Source of the DNA: Thiohalocapsa sp. PB-PSB1 | GTDB taxonomy: Bacteria; Pseudomonadota; Gammaproteobacteria; Chromatiales; Chromatiaceae | Length of the DNA stretch: 64,000 nt | Assembly (NCBI GenBank): GCA_016745215.1 | Contig: CP050890.1 | Location: 2,604,001-2,668,000, forward strand | Direction of reading: 5' to 3' | Shown here: piece by piece, positions 45,964-55,086 of the stretch | How the letters are laid out: every line of letters starts with the position of its first letter | How positions within the stretch are numbered: the first letter of the stretch is position 1 | The notes under the pieces: generated by a model | Database searches by the model: none | Told to the model about the DNA's origin: nothing | The model's input: the letters and a program-made list of their open reading frames with translations, nothing else | Made by a program: the position numbers and the translations under genes

Positions 45964-47925
45964 ATGTGTGCAATAACGGGAATATTTCACCGTGATGCGG
46001 ATGCTAGCATTCCCATGGATTTGTTGGCACAGATCAACGACAGCCAATCCCATCGAGGGCCTGACCAGCAAGGCATACATATAGAACCTGGAATTGGTTT
46101 AGCTCATCGACGGCTATCGATTATCGACCTATCGGGTGGAATACAACCGCTGTTTAACGAGGATAACAGTGTTGTGGTTGTCTACAATGGTGAGATTTAT
46201 AATTATCAGCAATTAGCCTGTACGTTAAAGGAGAGTGGACACCGCTTTAGGACTCATTCCGATACTGAGGTTATCGTTCATGCTTGGGAAGAATGGGGCA
46301 GCGCCTGTGTTGATCGATTTCGTGGCATGTTTGCGTTCGCGCTCTGGGACCGCAAGCGCCAGATACTGTTTCTGGCACGGGACCGGCTCGGTATCAAGCC
46401 GTTGCATTACGCCTGGCTTGCCGATGGCAGCCTGATCTTTGCTTCGGAACTGAAGGCTTTGGCTTTACATCCGGCTTTGGCACGGCAAATCGACCCAAAA
46501 GCGGTTGAAGATTATTTCGCTTTTGGCTATGTGCCTGAACCGCGCACCATATTCAGAAATGTTCGTAAGTTGCCGGCGGGTCATCATTTAACCGTTCGCC
46601 GTCAGGTGCCACGACCGTTTCCTGTACGATATTGGGATGTACCTTTCGATACTGTTTCCGGCGATGGAGCTTCTGCAGACCCAGATACTGTCGGTGCTGA
46701 ATTGATAGAGCGTCTTCGCGAGGCTGTGCGTATGCGCTTAATAGCCGAGGTTCCGCTTGGAGCCTTCCTCTCCGGCGGCGTGGACTCGAGCGCGGTTGTT
46801 GCGATGATGGCCCTGAATTCGATTCCAGCGAGCGGCAGTATTGGATCTGATTCAGCGTCTGTTAATACCTGCTCTATTTCGTTCGGCGACCCGACTTTCA
46901 ACGAGGCGAGTTACGCATCCCGCGTGGCACAGCTATACGGTACGGCACATCGCGCTGAGCAGCTTGAAATCGATCAGTTCGATCTGATCGACCGCCTCGC
47001 CGCATCCTATGACGAGCCCTATGCTGATAGTTCAGCGCTTCCCACCTATCTGGTCTGTCAATTAGCACGGCAACAGGTGACTGTAGCCTTGTCTGGTGAT
47101 GGGGGGGATGAAAACTTGGCCGGTTACAAGCGTTATCAATGGCATGACAACGAGGAGCGTTTGCGCCGGCTGATGCCGCTTTCAGCTAGACGCGCATTGT
47201 TCGGGCCACTCGGTCGCGCCTATCCAGCTTTTGTCGGGGCGCCGCGTTTTCTGCGCGCGAAGGCTACTTTCCAGTATCTGGGTCGCGATTGCATCGAGGG
47301 CTACTTCAATATCATCTCGGTTATGAATGATGACATGCGTGCCAACCTGTATACTGACGCCTTTAAACGCGAACTTCAGGGCTATCGTGCAATCGAGGTC
47401 ATGCGCCGTCACGCGGCGAATTGCCCCAGCGATCATCCATTATCACTCATACAGTATCTCGATATGAAGACCTACCTGGTCGATGACATCCTCACCAAGG
47501 TGGATCGCGCCAGCATGGCCCATGGACTCGAGGTGCGGGTACCGATTCTGGATCATGAATTGGTTGAATGGATGGCATCTCTACCACCGCGGTTGAAACT
47601 TTACGGGGGTGAGGGTAAATACCTGCTGAAACGAGCCCTAGAACCGTATCTGCCGAGAGATTTGTTGTATCGGCCAAAGATGGGCTTTGCCGTGCCGCTC
47701 GCTGGCTGGTTTCGGGGGCCGCTTCGCGATCGTGTGCGCGATGCCTTGTTGGGACCATTGCTTGGCGAGACGGGCCTGTTTCGTCGCGATTATCTGATGC
47801 ACTTGCTTAAGAGCCATGAGGGCGGTCGCCTTGATTACAGCGCTTCCCTATGGAGCTTACTGATGTTCGAGGCGTTCCTGAAACAAGAACTTGGCGGCCC
47901 GAATGTGTCAGCTAAGGCGGCTTAA
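45964..47925 (+). CDS. XrtA-system amidotransferase, asparagine synthase family
   Basis: 653-residue protein matching TIGR03108. N-terminal glutaminase: MCAITGIFHR with Cys2 as nucleophile, then NDSQSHRGPDQQG, AHRRLSIIDLSGG, VVYNGEIYNYQQL and SDTEVIVHAWEEWG. The C-terminal synthetase part has the PP-loop GAFLSGGVDSSAVVAMM and SGDGGDENLAGYKRY. In EPS loci such proteins probably amidate a sugar acid or transfer an amide to a precursor; the acceptor is unknown. It follows MITE copy C, and the next gene starts one base after its stop. Confidence 0.93.
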   Translation: MCAITGIFHRDADASIPMDLLAQINDSQSHRGPDQQGIHIEPGIGLAHRRLSIIDLSGGIQPLFNEDNSVVVVYNGEIYNYQQLACTLKESGHRFRTHSDTEVIVHAWEEWGSACVDRFRGMFAFALWDRKRQILFLARDRLGIKPLHYAWLADGSLIFASELKALALHPALARQIDPKAVEDYFAFGYVPEPRTIFRNVRKLPAGHHLTVRRQVPRPFPVRYWDVPFDTVSGDGASADPDTVGAELIERLREAVRMRLIAEVPLGAFLSGGVDSSAVVAMMALNSIPASGSIGSDSASVNTCSISFGDPTFNEASYASRVAQLYGTAHRAEQLEIDQFDLIDRLAASYDEPYADSSALPTYLVCQLARQQVTVALSGDGGDENLAGYKRYQWHDNEERLRRLMPLSARRALFGPLGRAYPAFVGAPRFLRAKATFQYLGRDCIEGYFNIISVMNDDMRANLYTDAFKRELQGYRAIEVMRRHAANCPSDHPLSLIQYLDMKTYLVDDILTKVDRASMAHGLEVRVPILDHELVEWMASLPPRLKLYGGEGKYLLKRALEPYLPRDLLYRPKMGFAVPLAGWFRGPLRDRVRDALLGPLLGETGLFRRDYLMHLLKSHEGGRLDYSASLWSLLMFEAFLKQELGGPNVSAKAA

Positions 47926-49167
47926 GTGAAGATCCTTCATATCCTCGACCATTCAATCCCGCTGCATAGCGGCTATGCATTTCGTACCCGTGCAATTTTG
48001 ACACAGCAGGCTGTGCTCGGTTGGCAAACCGTGCATTTGACTTCGGGAAAACAGGGTGCGGCATCAATGACTGTAGAAGAAGTGGACGGCTTTCGCTTCT
48101 ATCGTACCCCGATGTCCGCTGGCGTCATCTCCCGGCTTCCCGCGCTGCAACATTGGCAAATCATCAGTAACTTGCGACGTCGGCTTGATGCTGTCGTCGA
48201 GTTGGAGCATCCCGATCTGCTGCACGCACACTCGCCTGCCTTGAATGGAGTCGCCGCGCTTGCGGTTGGTCGACAGCGTAATCTCCCTGTGATCTACGAA
48301 TGTCGTGCATTCTGGGAGGATGCGGCGGTTGACCACGGCACAAGTAGGCAATGGGGGCCGCGCTATTGGCTTAGCCGTGCTTTAGAGACCCAGGTGTTCC
48401 GTCGCGCGGATGCAGTGACCTGTATCTGCCAGGGACTATGCAAAGATATCCTCGCCCGAGGCATTCGTACGGACAAGATCACTATTATTCCTAACGCGGT
48501 CAACATCGATCAGTTTGTCCGCAATGTTCCAAGGGATGATGCGCTGGCTGTATCACTCGGTTTGGGTGAGACTACAGTGTTGGGCTTCATTGGTTCCTTC
48601 TACGCATACGAGGGGCTCGATTTAGCGATACGCGCAGTTGCCGAGATCGCACAAACCAACCAAGAGGTGCGCCTGCTCCTAGTAGGCAGTGGGCCGGAGG
48701 ATGCGCGCTTGCGTCGGCTTGTAGATGCGCTCGATCTTCACTCCCTTGTGCATTTCGCAGGCCAAGTTTCCCATGCCGAGGTGCATCGCTATTATGGTCT
48801 AATCGATATATTGGTGTATCCACGGAGATCCATGCGCTTAACTGATTTGGTTACCCCATTGAAGCCGTTGGAAGCCATGGCTCAGGGTAAGCTTGTGCTG
48901 GCATCTGATGTCGGCGGTCATCGCGAACTGATTGTGGATCGCCAGAATGGGCGCCTTTTCAGGGCCGGAGATTCTTCTGCGCTGGCTCGGGCTGTACTGG
49001 AATTGATCGAAGATCGAAGTCTCTGGGATCAGCAGCGTGACGCGGGTCGGCGATTCGTCGAGCAGGAGCGCAACTGGGCACGCAGTGTGGCAGGCTATGA
49101 GCAAGTTTATCGGCGATTGCTCGACTCTGCCGCCTTGCGCTCCAATACGCGGTTCTTGATCCGATGA
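47926..49167 (+). CDS. XrtA-system glycosyltransferase (TIGR04063 type)
   Basis: 413-residue GT4 enzyme. The opening KILHILDHSIPLHSGYAFRT is typical of the TIGR04063 group; the C-terminal Rossmann half has VLGFIGSFYAYEGLDLAIRA, LLLVGSGPEDARLR and LTDLVTPLKPLEAMAQGKLV with the donor-binding Glu. GTG start directly after the TAA of the amidotransferase gene. Its stop overlaps the next gene as ATGA. Adds a sugar to the EPS unit. Confidence 0.93.
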   Translation: MKILHILDHSIPLHSGYAFRTRAILTQQAVLGWQTVHLTSGKQGAASMTVEEVDGFRFYRTPMSAGVISRLPALQHWQIISNLRRRLDAVVELEHPDLLHAHSPALNGVAALAVGRQRNLPVIYECRAFWEDAAVDHGTSRQWGPRYWLSRALETQVFRRADAVTCICQGLCKDILARGIRTDKITIIPNAVNIDQFVRNVPRDDALAVSLGLGETTVLGFIGSFYAYEGLDLAIRAVAEIAQTNQEVRLLLVGSGPEDARLRRLVDALDLHSLVHFAGQVSHAEVHRYYGLIDILVYPRRSMRLTDLVTPLKPLEAMAQGKLVLASDVGGHRELIVDRQNGRLFRAGDSSALARAVLELIEDRSLWDQQRDAGRRFVEQERNWARSVAGYEQVYRRLLDSAALRSNTRFLIR

Positions 49168-50579
49168 CGGAGTTCTATACGCGTTTAGTTCGGAGCCTGC
49201 TGTTCCCTCTGCACGAAAGACTAAAGGGACACCATTCCCTTGCTGTGCGTCGCGAGCTGGAGCGCTCGCAATGGTTGCGGCCAACAGATCTGTTGCAATA
49301 CCAAAACACGCGTTTGCGGCAATTCATCGCTGATGTGTATCAGCATGTTCCATTCTATCGAAAAATGTTCGATACATTGGATATCGGCGTTGGCGATATA
49401 ATCGAGTCCCGAGATTTGCAGCGTCTTCCATTTCTGGACAAGGCGATCATCCGGGCCAACTCGAATGAACTCAGATCGATGCAGGCCACGCATCTTGCTC
49501 GTTGCAATACCGGAGGTTCATCTGGCGAGCCGCTGGTTTTTTGGGTTGGAAAGGAGCGGATTAGTCACGACGTCGCCGCAAAATGGCGCGCGACTCGCTG
49601 GTGGGATGTTGATATCGGTGACCGTGAGATCGTCGTTTGGGGGTCACCGATCGAACTAGGTGCGCAAGATCGTGTTCGCGCATTGCGGGATCGACTGCTG
49701 CGCACCCGGCTACTGCCTGCCTTTGAATTCTCATCAAAGAATCTAACGCGATATCTGGACGAAATTAGGCATTTTCGTCCTCGCATGTTGTTTGGTTACC
49801 CCTCGTCGTTGGCATTAATCGCTCGTCATGCGGAGGCAACCAAGCGAGTGATGTCCGATCTTGATATCCGCGTTGCCTTTGTTACCGCAGAACGCCTATA
49901 CGAAGAGCAACGGGCTGATATTGAAAGGGTGTTTGCTTGTCCAGTGGCTAATGGATATGGCGGCCGTGATGCGGGCTTCATTGCCCATGCCTGTCCACAG
50001 GGTAATCTGCACATCACTGCAGAGGATATTGTCGTTGAGATTGTAGATGGTGCCGGAAAAGTTCTTCCAGCCGGTGAGATGGGCGAGATCGTCATAACAC
50101 ATCTGGCATCTCGGGATTTCCCCTTCATTCGCTACCGAACTGGCGACGTTGGGTCGCTCGGAGACAAGCCTTGCGCGTGCGGCCGTGGTCTACCTTTGCT
50201 GCAGCAGCTCGAAGGACGTACCACCGATTTCATTGTTGCGCAGGATGGTACCGTCATGCATGGATTAGCGCTAATCTACATCCTGCGGGATTTAACGGCT
50301 ATTGATGAGTTTAAGATCCTCCAGGAATCTTTGGATCGAATTCAAATTTTAATCAAGTCCAATTCACGTCTGACTACGGACCTGGTAAATTCCATTGTGA
50401 CTCAATTCAAGCGCCGCCTCGGTGCTGGCGTGAGCATAGAGGTCGAGCAGGTCGATCATCTCGCGCGGGAGCGTTCGGGAAAATTTCGCTATGTCGTCAG
50501 TGCCGTACCTGTTGGCGTTTCATTGGGAGAAGTCACCTCGGCTTCTTCACTCAGACCGCATCGCATCGGATTGGAATGA
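49164..50579 (+). CDS. PaaK/CapK-like adenylate-forming enzyme
   Basis: 471-residue protein of the phenylacetate-CoA ligase-like AMP-binding family often found in EPS loci. Recognisable parts are FIADVYQHVPFYRKMFD, the AMP loop CNTGGSSGEPLVFWVG, VTAERLYEEQRADIE and GYGGRDAGFIAHACPQG, and FIRYRTGDVGSLGDKPCACG with Cys pairs near residue 335. It may activate an acid used to decorate the polymer. The substrate is unknown. It overlaps the preceding gene by 4 bases. Confidence 0.9.
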   Translation: MTEFYTRLVRSLLFPLHERLKGHHSLAVRRELERSQWLRPTDLLQYQNTRLRQFIADVYQHVPFYRKMFDTLDIGVGDIIESRDLQRLPFLDKAIIRANSNELRSMQATHLARCNTGGSSGEPLVFWVGKERISHDVAAKWRATRWWDVDIGDREIVVWGSPIELGAQDRVRALRDRLLRTRLLPAFEFSSKNLTRYLDEIRHFRPRMLFGYPSSLALIARHAEATKRVMSDLDIRVAFVTAERLYEEQRADIERVFACPVANGYGGRDAGFIAHACPQGNLHITAEDIVVEIVDGAGKVLPAGEMGEIVITHLASRDFPFIRYRTGDVGSLGDKPCACGRGLPLLQQLEGRTTDFIVAQDGTVMHGLALIYILRDLTAIDEFKILQESLDRIQILIKSNSRLTTDLVNSIVTQFKRRLGAGVSIEVEQVDHLARERSGKFRYVVSAVPVGVSLGEVTSASSLRPHRIGLE

Positions 50580-50582
50580 ACC

Positions 50583-51968
50583 ATGGGTCTGAGAGACCTT
50601 GCGCTGCTGATCATCATCTATGGCAGCATGCCTTTGATTTTGCGCAAGCCTTTTATCGGGGTGCTGATTTGGTACTGGCTTTCTCTGATGAATCCGCACC
50701 GCATCAGTTGGACGCTCATGAACCAACCCTTCGCGGAAATGATCGTTCTGACATGGTTGTTCGGTTTGTTGATTGCTCAGAATGAAAAGAAACAGATTCC
50801 TGTTTCGCCGATCACAATCACGCTTGGGTTATTTTGGTTTTGGATGCTCATTACGACATTTTTTGCATTCTATCCTGATCTTGCTTGGCGAAGATGGGAT
50901 TTGGTCTGGAAGATCATGCTGACGACCTATCTTGCCATCCTAATGCTCAATTCCAAGGAGCGTATTCTGGCGCTTACCTTCGTGGTCACTTTTTCCATCG
51001 GCTTCTATGGATTCAAAGGCGGTTACTTTACGTTAATCACCGGCGGGGTTCATAGAGTCTGGGGGCCGACCGGCAGTTTCATTGCCGATAATAACGAGAT
51101 TGGGCTTGCTCTGATCATGACAATCCCATTATTATTCTATATCCGCTCTTTGGTCACTCCAAAGATTGCCAAGCACGCGTTGCTTTTAGGCGTGATACTC
51201 TGCTTCTTTGCGATTCTGGGTACCCAGTCGCGCGGAGCATTTGTGGGCGTTATCGCAATGGGGTTGTTCCTAGCTATGAAGAGCCAGAATAAAGTAGCGT
51301 ATCTTTTTATCATTTTCCTCTTGGCTCCTGCTGGCTTTATCTTTATGCCAGAAGTCTGGCATGAGCGCATGTCTTCTATTGACGATTTCGAGTCGGACGC
51401 TTCTGCCATGGGCCGTATAACGGCGTGGAAAATGGCCTACAATCTCGCTTTGCACGAGCCATTCGGTGGTGGTTTCGATACATTCCGACCCTCAGTCTAC
51501 CTTATGTATCTTCCTGGTGCCGGGGCATCGGGTACAGACGCTCACAGCATATATTTTGAGGTTTTGGGTGAGCATGGCTTTATTGGATTAGGGCTGTTTT
51601 TATGTCTCGGGATATTTGCGTTGCTGACGTGCGGTAGGATAATACGTAAAACAAGGGGCGATCCAGATATGCTTTGGATGAAAAATCTTGCCGCCATGAT
51701 TCAGGTCAGCCTAGTTGGCTATGCTGTATGCGGTGCATTCTTAGGGCTTGCGTATTTCGATTATTACTATGCGATCATTGCGATCGTCGTCGGCATGGCT
51801 TTTGTTCATGAACAATATGAAAAACGAGAGATTTCCGTAGCATCCAAGCCTATTGATGCCGTGGCGCCAGTTCAATTAGGAGATCCGCGTTCGAGCCGAA
51901 TGCCGCAATCATTTGTAAACTTGAAGCGCATGATCGATCGAGTAAAGATGTGGTATAAGAGCCTATGA
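50583..51968 (+). CDS. XrtA-system O-antigen-ligase-like protein
   Basis: 461-residue multi-pass membrane protein matching TIGR03097 (putative O-glycosylation ligase of exosortase A systems). About ten membrane helices are seen. Conserved text includes LIWYWLSLMNPHRISWTLMN, VWGPTGSFIADNNEIGLALI, GTQSRGAFVGVIAMGLFLAM, and the large periplasmic-loop region PFGGGFDTFRP with DAHSIYFEVLGEHGFIGLGL, the Wzy_C/WaaL signature. It may attach glycan to PEP-CTERM proteins or polymerise it. The ATG lies 3 bases after the PaaK-like stop. It ends the XrtA run; copy D of the MITE follows. Confidence 0.92.
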   Translation: MGLRDLALLIIIYGSMPLILRKPFIGVLIWYWLSLMNPHRISWTLMNQPFAEMIVLTWLFGLLIAQNEKKQIPVSPITITLGLFWFWMLITTFFAFYPDLAWRRWDLVWKIMLTTYLAILMLNSKERILALTFVVTFSIGFYGFKGGYFTLITGGVHRVWGPTGSFIADNNEIGLALIMTIPLLFYIRSLVTPKIAKHALLLGVILCFFAILGTQSRGAFVGVIAMGLFLAMKSQNKVAYLFIIFLLAPAGFIFMPEVWHERMSSIDDFESDASAMGRITAWKMAYNLALHEPFGGGFDTFRPSVYLMYLPGAGASGTDAHSIYFEVLGEHGFIGLGLFLCLGIFALLTCGRIIRKTRGDPDMLWMKNLAAMIQVSLVGYAVCGAFLGLAYFDYYYAIIAIVVGMAFVHEQYEKREISVASKPIDAVAPVQLGDPRSSRMPQSFVNLKRMIDRVKMWYKSL

Positions 51969-52068
51969 ATACGGTTCATTCTTCTGCTGGCTCAATTCTC
52001 AACGACCGTTCTATTTTTTCCTTCTCTGAATTATCTTGACGCCTGCCTTCTGCATTCTTCCAACTTTC

Positions 52069-52199
52069 GGGCTTTTTCATAAGCTCGGCCAAGGCTTAGG
52101 GTCAACCTCGAACGCCACAGTATTTTAAATTTAAAAACAAAGTTATACGGAAAGCCCCACGCACCCGTTCGTCAGTTGGTAGGAGTTATGAGAAAGGCC
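52069..52199 (+). mobile_element. MITE-like element, copy D with target duplication
   Basis: 131 bases, same orientation as copy A, beginning GGGCTTTTTCATAAGCTCGG and ending GTTATGAGAAAGGCC. It is flanked by AACTTTC on both sides (52062-52068 and 52200-52206), extending to CAACTTTCG if boundary bases are counted, a good target-site duplication. This marks the element as mobile and copy D as relatively recent. It lies between the O-ligase gene and the convergent HAD gene. Confidence 0.8.
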
Positions 52200-52262
52200 A
52201 ACTTTCGCATAGATTGCCATGCTGCTGTCGTCCCCTCTGCAGGGCGAACATTCAATTCCGCT

Positions 52263-53195
52263 TCATTTGCTGGATGGTTTGCTGACAGAGCCGCCTTGCT
52301 CCTGCCACAAACTGGTCATTACGTGTTCCAAGTTTGTGAATACCCGATCCGGATGCACATTCTTGAGGTGAGCATCCTCCTTCCGCAGTCGCAATGATCG
52401 GGCATCGCCAGCAAACAACGCAGTATGACAGCCAAGTTGACTTGCGGGCCAGATGTCGTTGCGCAGATCATTACCAACGTAGAGCACCTGCTCCGGCCCG
52501 ATGCCGTGATAGTGATCCAGAGCCGCGAGCGCTGGTTCGTAGATCCGCGTTGATGGTTTGCCGACCAAATGCTGATAAGACCAAGCACAGCAACGTGGGT
52601 CGAAACCGCCAGCAGCGATGTCGCAGCCAAGGAATGCATTCAGCATGATCGGGGTGTAGAACTGAGCGTTCGAGACGATACCCAGCACGAGTCCTTGTTC
52701 ATTGATCGCTTTGATGACTTTCGTTAGCCCAGGCATGGGCCAGACTAGGTTGCTTCGAAACTCGTACTCGACCGCCAGACAACGGATCTCGTGCTCGGGT
52801 ATCGCAAGGTTGAGTTCCGAAAGTAATGCAAGCCAGACGGCCAGAATGTCGACTTCTGGATAATCCACTCCCTGTGACCGGCTGACACTGTGGTTTGTAG
52901 CAATGATCTTGTTGAGGGCCACGGTACCATCGAAGTCGTCAGGCAGAAGGCTGATGTCAAGGCCGATGCTGCTTAGGGCTTGGCGAAAAAAATTCGGTCT
53001 AACCTGCATGCCATCCAGCGGCTTGCAAGTGAGCCCGATATCGCCGCAGCCAGAAATGACGAGTGTCCCATAGACATCAAACAGCACGGCTCGGATATCG
53101 TCCAGGGGATCAATGCAGGGTTTTAGCCCAGTCGGTTCTGGTGTCAAGGGCGAGGTCAGCGCATGAATGCGCGTGATCAGATCGTCATCCTGCAT
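52263..53195 (-). CDS. HAD-family hydrolase of the sugar module
   Basis: 310-residue HAD phosphatase. Motif I is AVLFDVYGTLVISGCG, motif II VLGIVSNAQFYTP, the Lys is in HLVGKPSTRIYEPAL and motif IV is VLYVGNDLRNDIWPASQLGC. The N-terminal 35 residues are extra. The gene follows a glycosyltransferase gene on the same strand with a 78-base gap, so it may dephosphorylate a glycosyl phosphate made by that enzyme, as in glucosylglycerate or sucrose synthesis (inference). Confidence 0.85.
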   Translation of the reverse strand: MQDDDLITRIHALTSPLTPEPTGLKPCIDPLDDIRAVLFDVYGTLVISGCGDIGLTCKPLDGMQVRPNFFRQALSSIGLDISLLPDDFDGTVALNKIIATNHSVSRSQGVDYPEVDILAVWLALLSELNLAIPEHEIRCLAVEYEFRSNLVWPMPGLTKVIKAINEQGLVLGIVSNAQFYTPIMLNAFLGCDIAAGGFDPRCCAWSYQHLVGKPSTRIYEPALAALDHYHGIGPEQVLYVGNDLRNDIWPASQLGCHTALFAGDARSLRLRKEDAHLKNVHPDRVFTNLEHVMTSLWQEQGGSVSKPSSK

Positions 53196-53273
53196 GATGC
53201 CTCCGATGTTGTATTCTGTTGGTTCCAGTATTTATTGTCGAATTTGAAATGCTCCTTTCCTGCAGCGCTGCAT

Positions 53274-54749
53274 TCAGGTGCGCAACAAGGTCAGGCGCTC
53301 TGGCGCGAGAAAGCGATTCAGCAGCAAATCACCGTCAGCATGGTCGAAGTGGGCGGATGGCAATGCATTGATGATCCCGGTATAGATCGATTCCAGCCGT
53401 TGGCCATAGCTTGATAAGCCGTAGCTGGTTCTGATCGTGGCGTCGTTGGTCGCAATGACCTCTGGGCTGCTGGTCGCGTCCAGGGTGGTCGGAGTCAGTT
53501 CTGCCCGCTCGGCTGGACTCGAGTGTAGTCGCCGGATCACCATTTCCTGCGCCGTCTCGTTGAGTCGACCCATATCGATACATGCATTTACTAGCATACT
53601 CTGCCAGGCTTTTGTCAATGCATCTGCATCGAGTTGCCGTCCATAGGCCCTGGCGTTGGTGGATAGGGCTGCGGAAAGGTCAGCTTGCAGGCGCCCAACA
53701 TCAAGCCAGGATAAGGGCACCAGCAGACGTTCGTACAGGTTATCGAGTGCGATGCCCGCGTTGCGAAAGTCTCGCGTGATTTCGGGTAAGTCGCGGCCCG
53801 CCAGTGGTTTTCCACTGAGCCATGGCTCCAGGAAGGCCAAGCCAAAACCCTCACCCACGCTGGTGGTGACCAGAGCGTGACTGGACATCATCAGATCCTG
53901 GAAATTGTCGACTTTGTTACCGAGCTCGAAGGTGACGGGTAAATCGAGTTCTGTGGCCAGCGCGACCCAGCGTCGATAATGCGCTTGTTCCTGAGGATTT
54001 TGTGGCGCTTGCGTGGTCGCGAAGTGGTCTTGTTCGTTACCGAGAGCTGACCAAAGTAGGAATTCACCTAGGTTCTTGCGGCGTATTGCGCGGGTCGGGT
54101 ATAGCCAGAGTCGCTGCCCATCTGCGCCTGCCTCAGACCTGGTCCTGGTCGGTGCTGCTTCGATTTTGGGTCCGGGCAAGGACACGGCGTTGGCCAGCAG
54201 GTGGATATTTGCGTCTGGTATCCCAGCGTCGGTGAGGAAATCCAGGTCGCGGGCATTGAGTACCGCATAATGGATCTGCGGCGCCAACGGATAAAGCAGA
54301 GCTGAGAGTCGGCCTATGTCGCCGTCAGCGAGTTGGTTGCGTAGACGTCGATAAAGGGCCGGACGACCATCTTCGGCAAAATCGTGTGGTTGCAGCAGCA
54401 GCCGCTGTCCATTTCGCGCCAGCCTCAGCAATGCGCCGGGTAAGGCTAAATTTTTACCCAGGCCATGGTTATGGACATGCCACAGGTCGGGGGCTGTTCG
54501 GAATGCCTCGCGGGCACTGTTGAGCATTGCCGCAGCCAATGCATCCGGAGTTTGTCCGTCACGACGTTCTTCGTAACCCAGCCCGGAGAGTACCGCTATC
54601 TTTACGTTGCATCCAAGCGGTTGCTGTGGTGTCTCTCCGGTCAGTACGAGTATCTCATGTCCGGCGTCGGTCAGCGCTTCGCAAGTATGTTGAATGACGC
54701 GCGTTACGCCGCCCGTTTGGAGGTGGAAATGGACAATGGCGATACGCAT
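53274..54749 (-). CDS. GT4-family glycosyltransferase
   Basis: 491-residue glycosyltransferase: N-terminal MRIAIVHFHLQTGGVTRVIQ with the Gly-rich acceptor loop, LWHVHNHGLGKNLALPGALL, LWLYPTRAIRRKNLGEFLLW and SVGEGFGLAFLEPWLSGKPL with the donor-binding Glu. The ~100 residues at the C-terminus have no recognised domain. The ATG at 54749 begins the conserved fold; the frame stays open to 54845. Not part of the XrtA set. It forms a minus-strand pair with the HAD gene and is divergent from another GT gene. Confidence 0.87.
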   Translation of the reverse strand: MRIAIVHFHLQTGGVTRVIQHTCEALTDAGHEILVLTGETPQQPLGCNVKIAVLSGLGYEERRDGQTPDALAAAMLNSAREAFRTAPDLWHVHNHGLGKNLALPGALLRLARNGQRLLLQPHDFAEDGRPALYRRLRNQLADGDIGRLSALLYPLAPQIHYAVLNARDLDFLTDAGIPDANIHLLANAVSLPGPKIEAAPTRTRSEAGADGQRLWLYPTRAIRRKNLGEFLLWSALGNEQDHFATTQAPQNPQEQAHYRRWVALATELDLPVTFELGNKVDNFQDLMMSSHALVTTSVGEGFGLAFLEPWLSGKPLAGRDLPEITRDFRNAGIALDNLYERLLVPLSWLDVGRLQADLSAALSTNARAYGRQLDADALTKAWQSMLVNACIDMGRLNETAQEMVIRRLHSSPAERAELTPTTLDATSSPEVIATNDATIRTSYGLSSYGQRLESIYTGIINALPSAHFDHADGDLLLNRFLAPERLTLLRT

Positions 54750-55086
54750 TTCGTGTTTTTTTCTACTCAATTGGAGATTCGAGGTGTGTTTTCTGCAGCA
54801 TCGCGAGTCGTTTTCAGTGTCTGCCGGCGGTGCTACATGTCGCACGTACGAGAATTTACGATCTGAACCTTATGCCGTTGCAGCACGACTGTCATCATGC
54901 TGACAAAATGCCCGAAACGGATTGCAACACAGAGATGGTCGAGTGCGGCATACTTGACGGTTAGTACCGATAGCGTACAACGTCTATCGGTAAAAGAGTA
55001 TCCATCCGTGCTCATTTGGCCTCTGGGGTCGGCGCATTGATGATCGCAACAGCCATTAAGCACAGTATGAACCGAAAAACGCAATT
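54750..55086. other. Divergent promoter region of the sugar module
   Basis: About 340 bases between two divergent glycosyltransferase genes. A plausible sigma-70 promoter toward the right-hand operon is TTGACG (54954-54959) with TACAAC (54976-54981), spacer 16. Neither gene has a clear ribosome site. CCGATAG-CG-TACAACGTCTATCGG forms an imperfect dyad at about 54967-54990, overlapping the -10, a possible operator. Confidence 0.4.

Noticed and set aside
33422..51968. The XrtA locus itself as a new system
   Set aside because: Its genes match known XrtA/PEP-CTERM families in the expected order; novelty lies only in its insertions and the missing ATPase.
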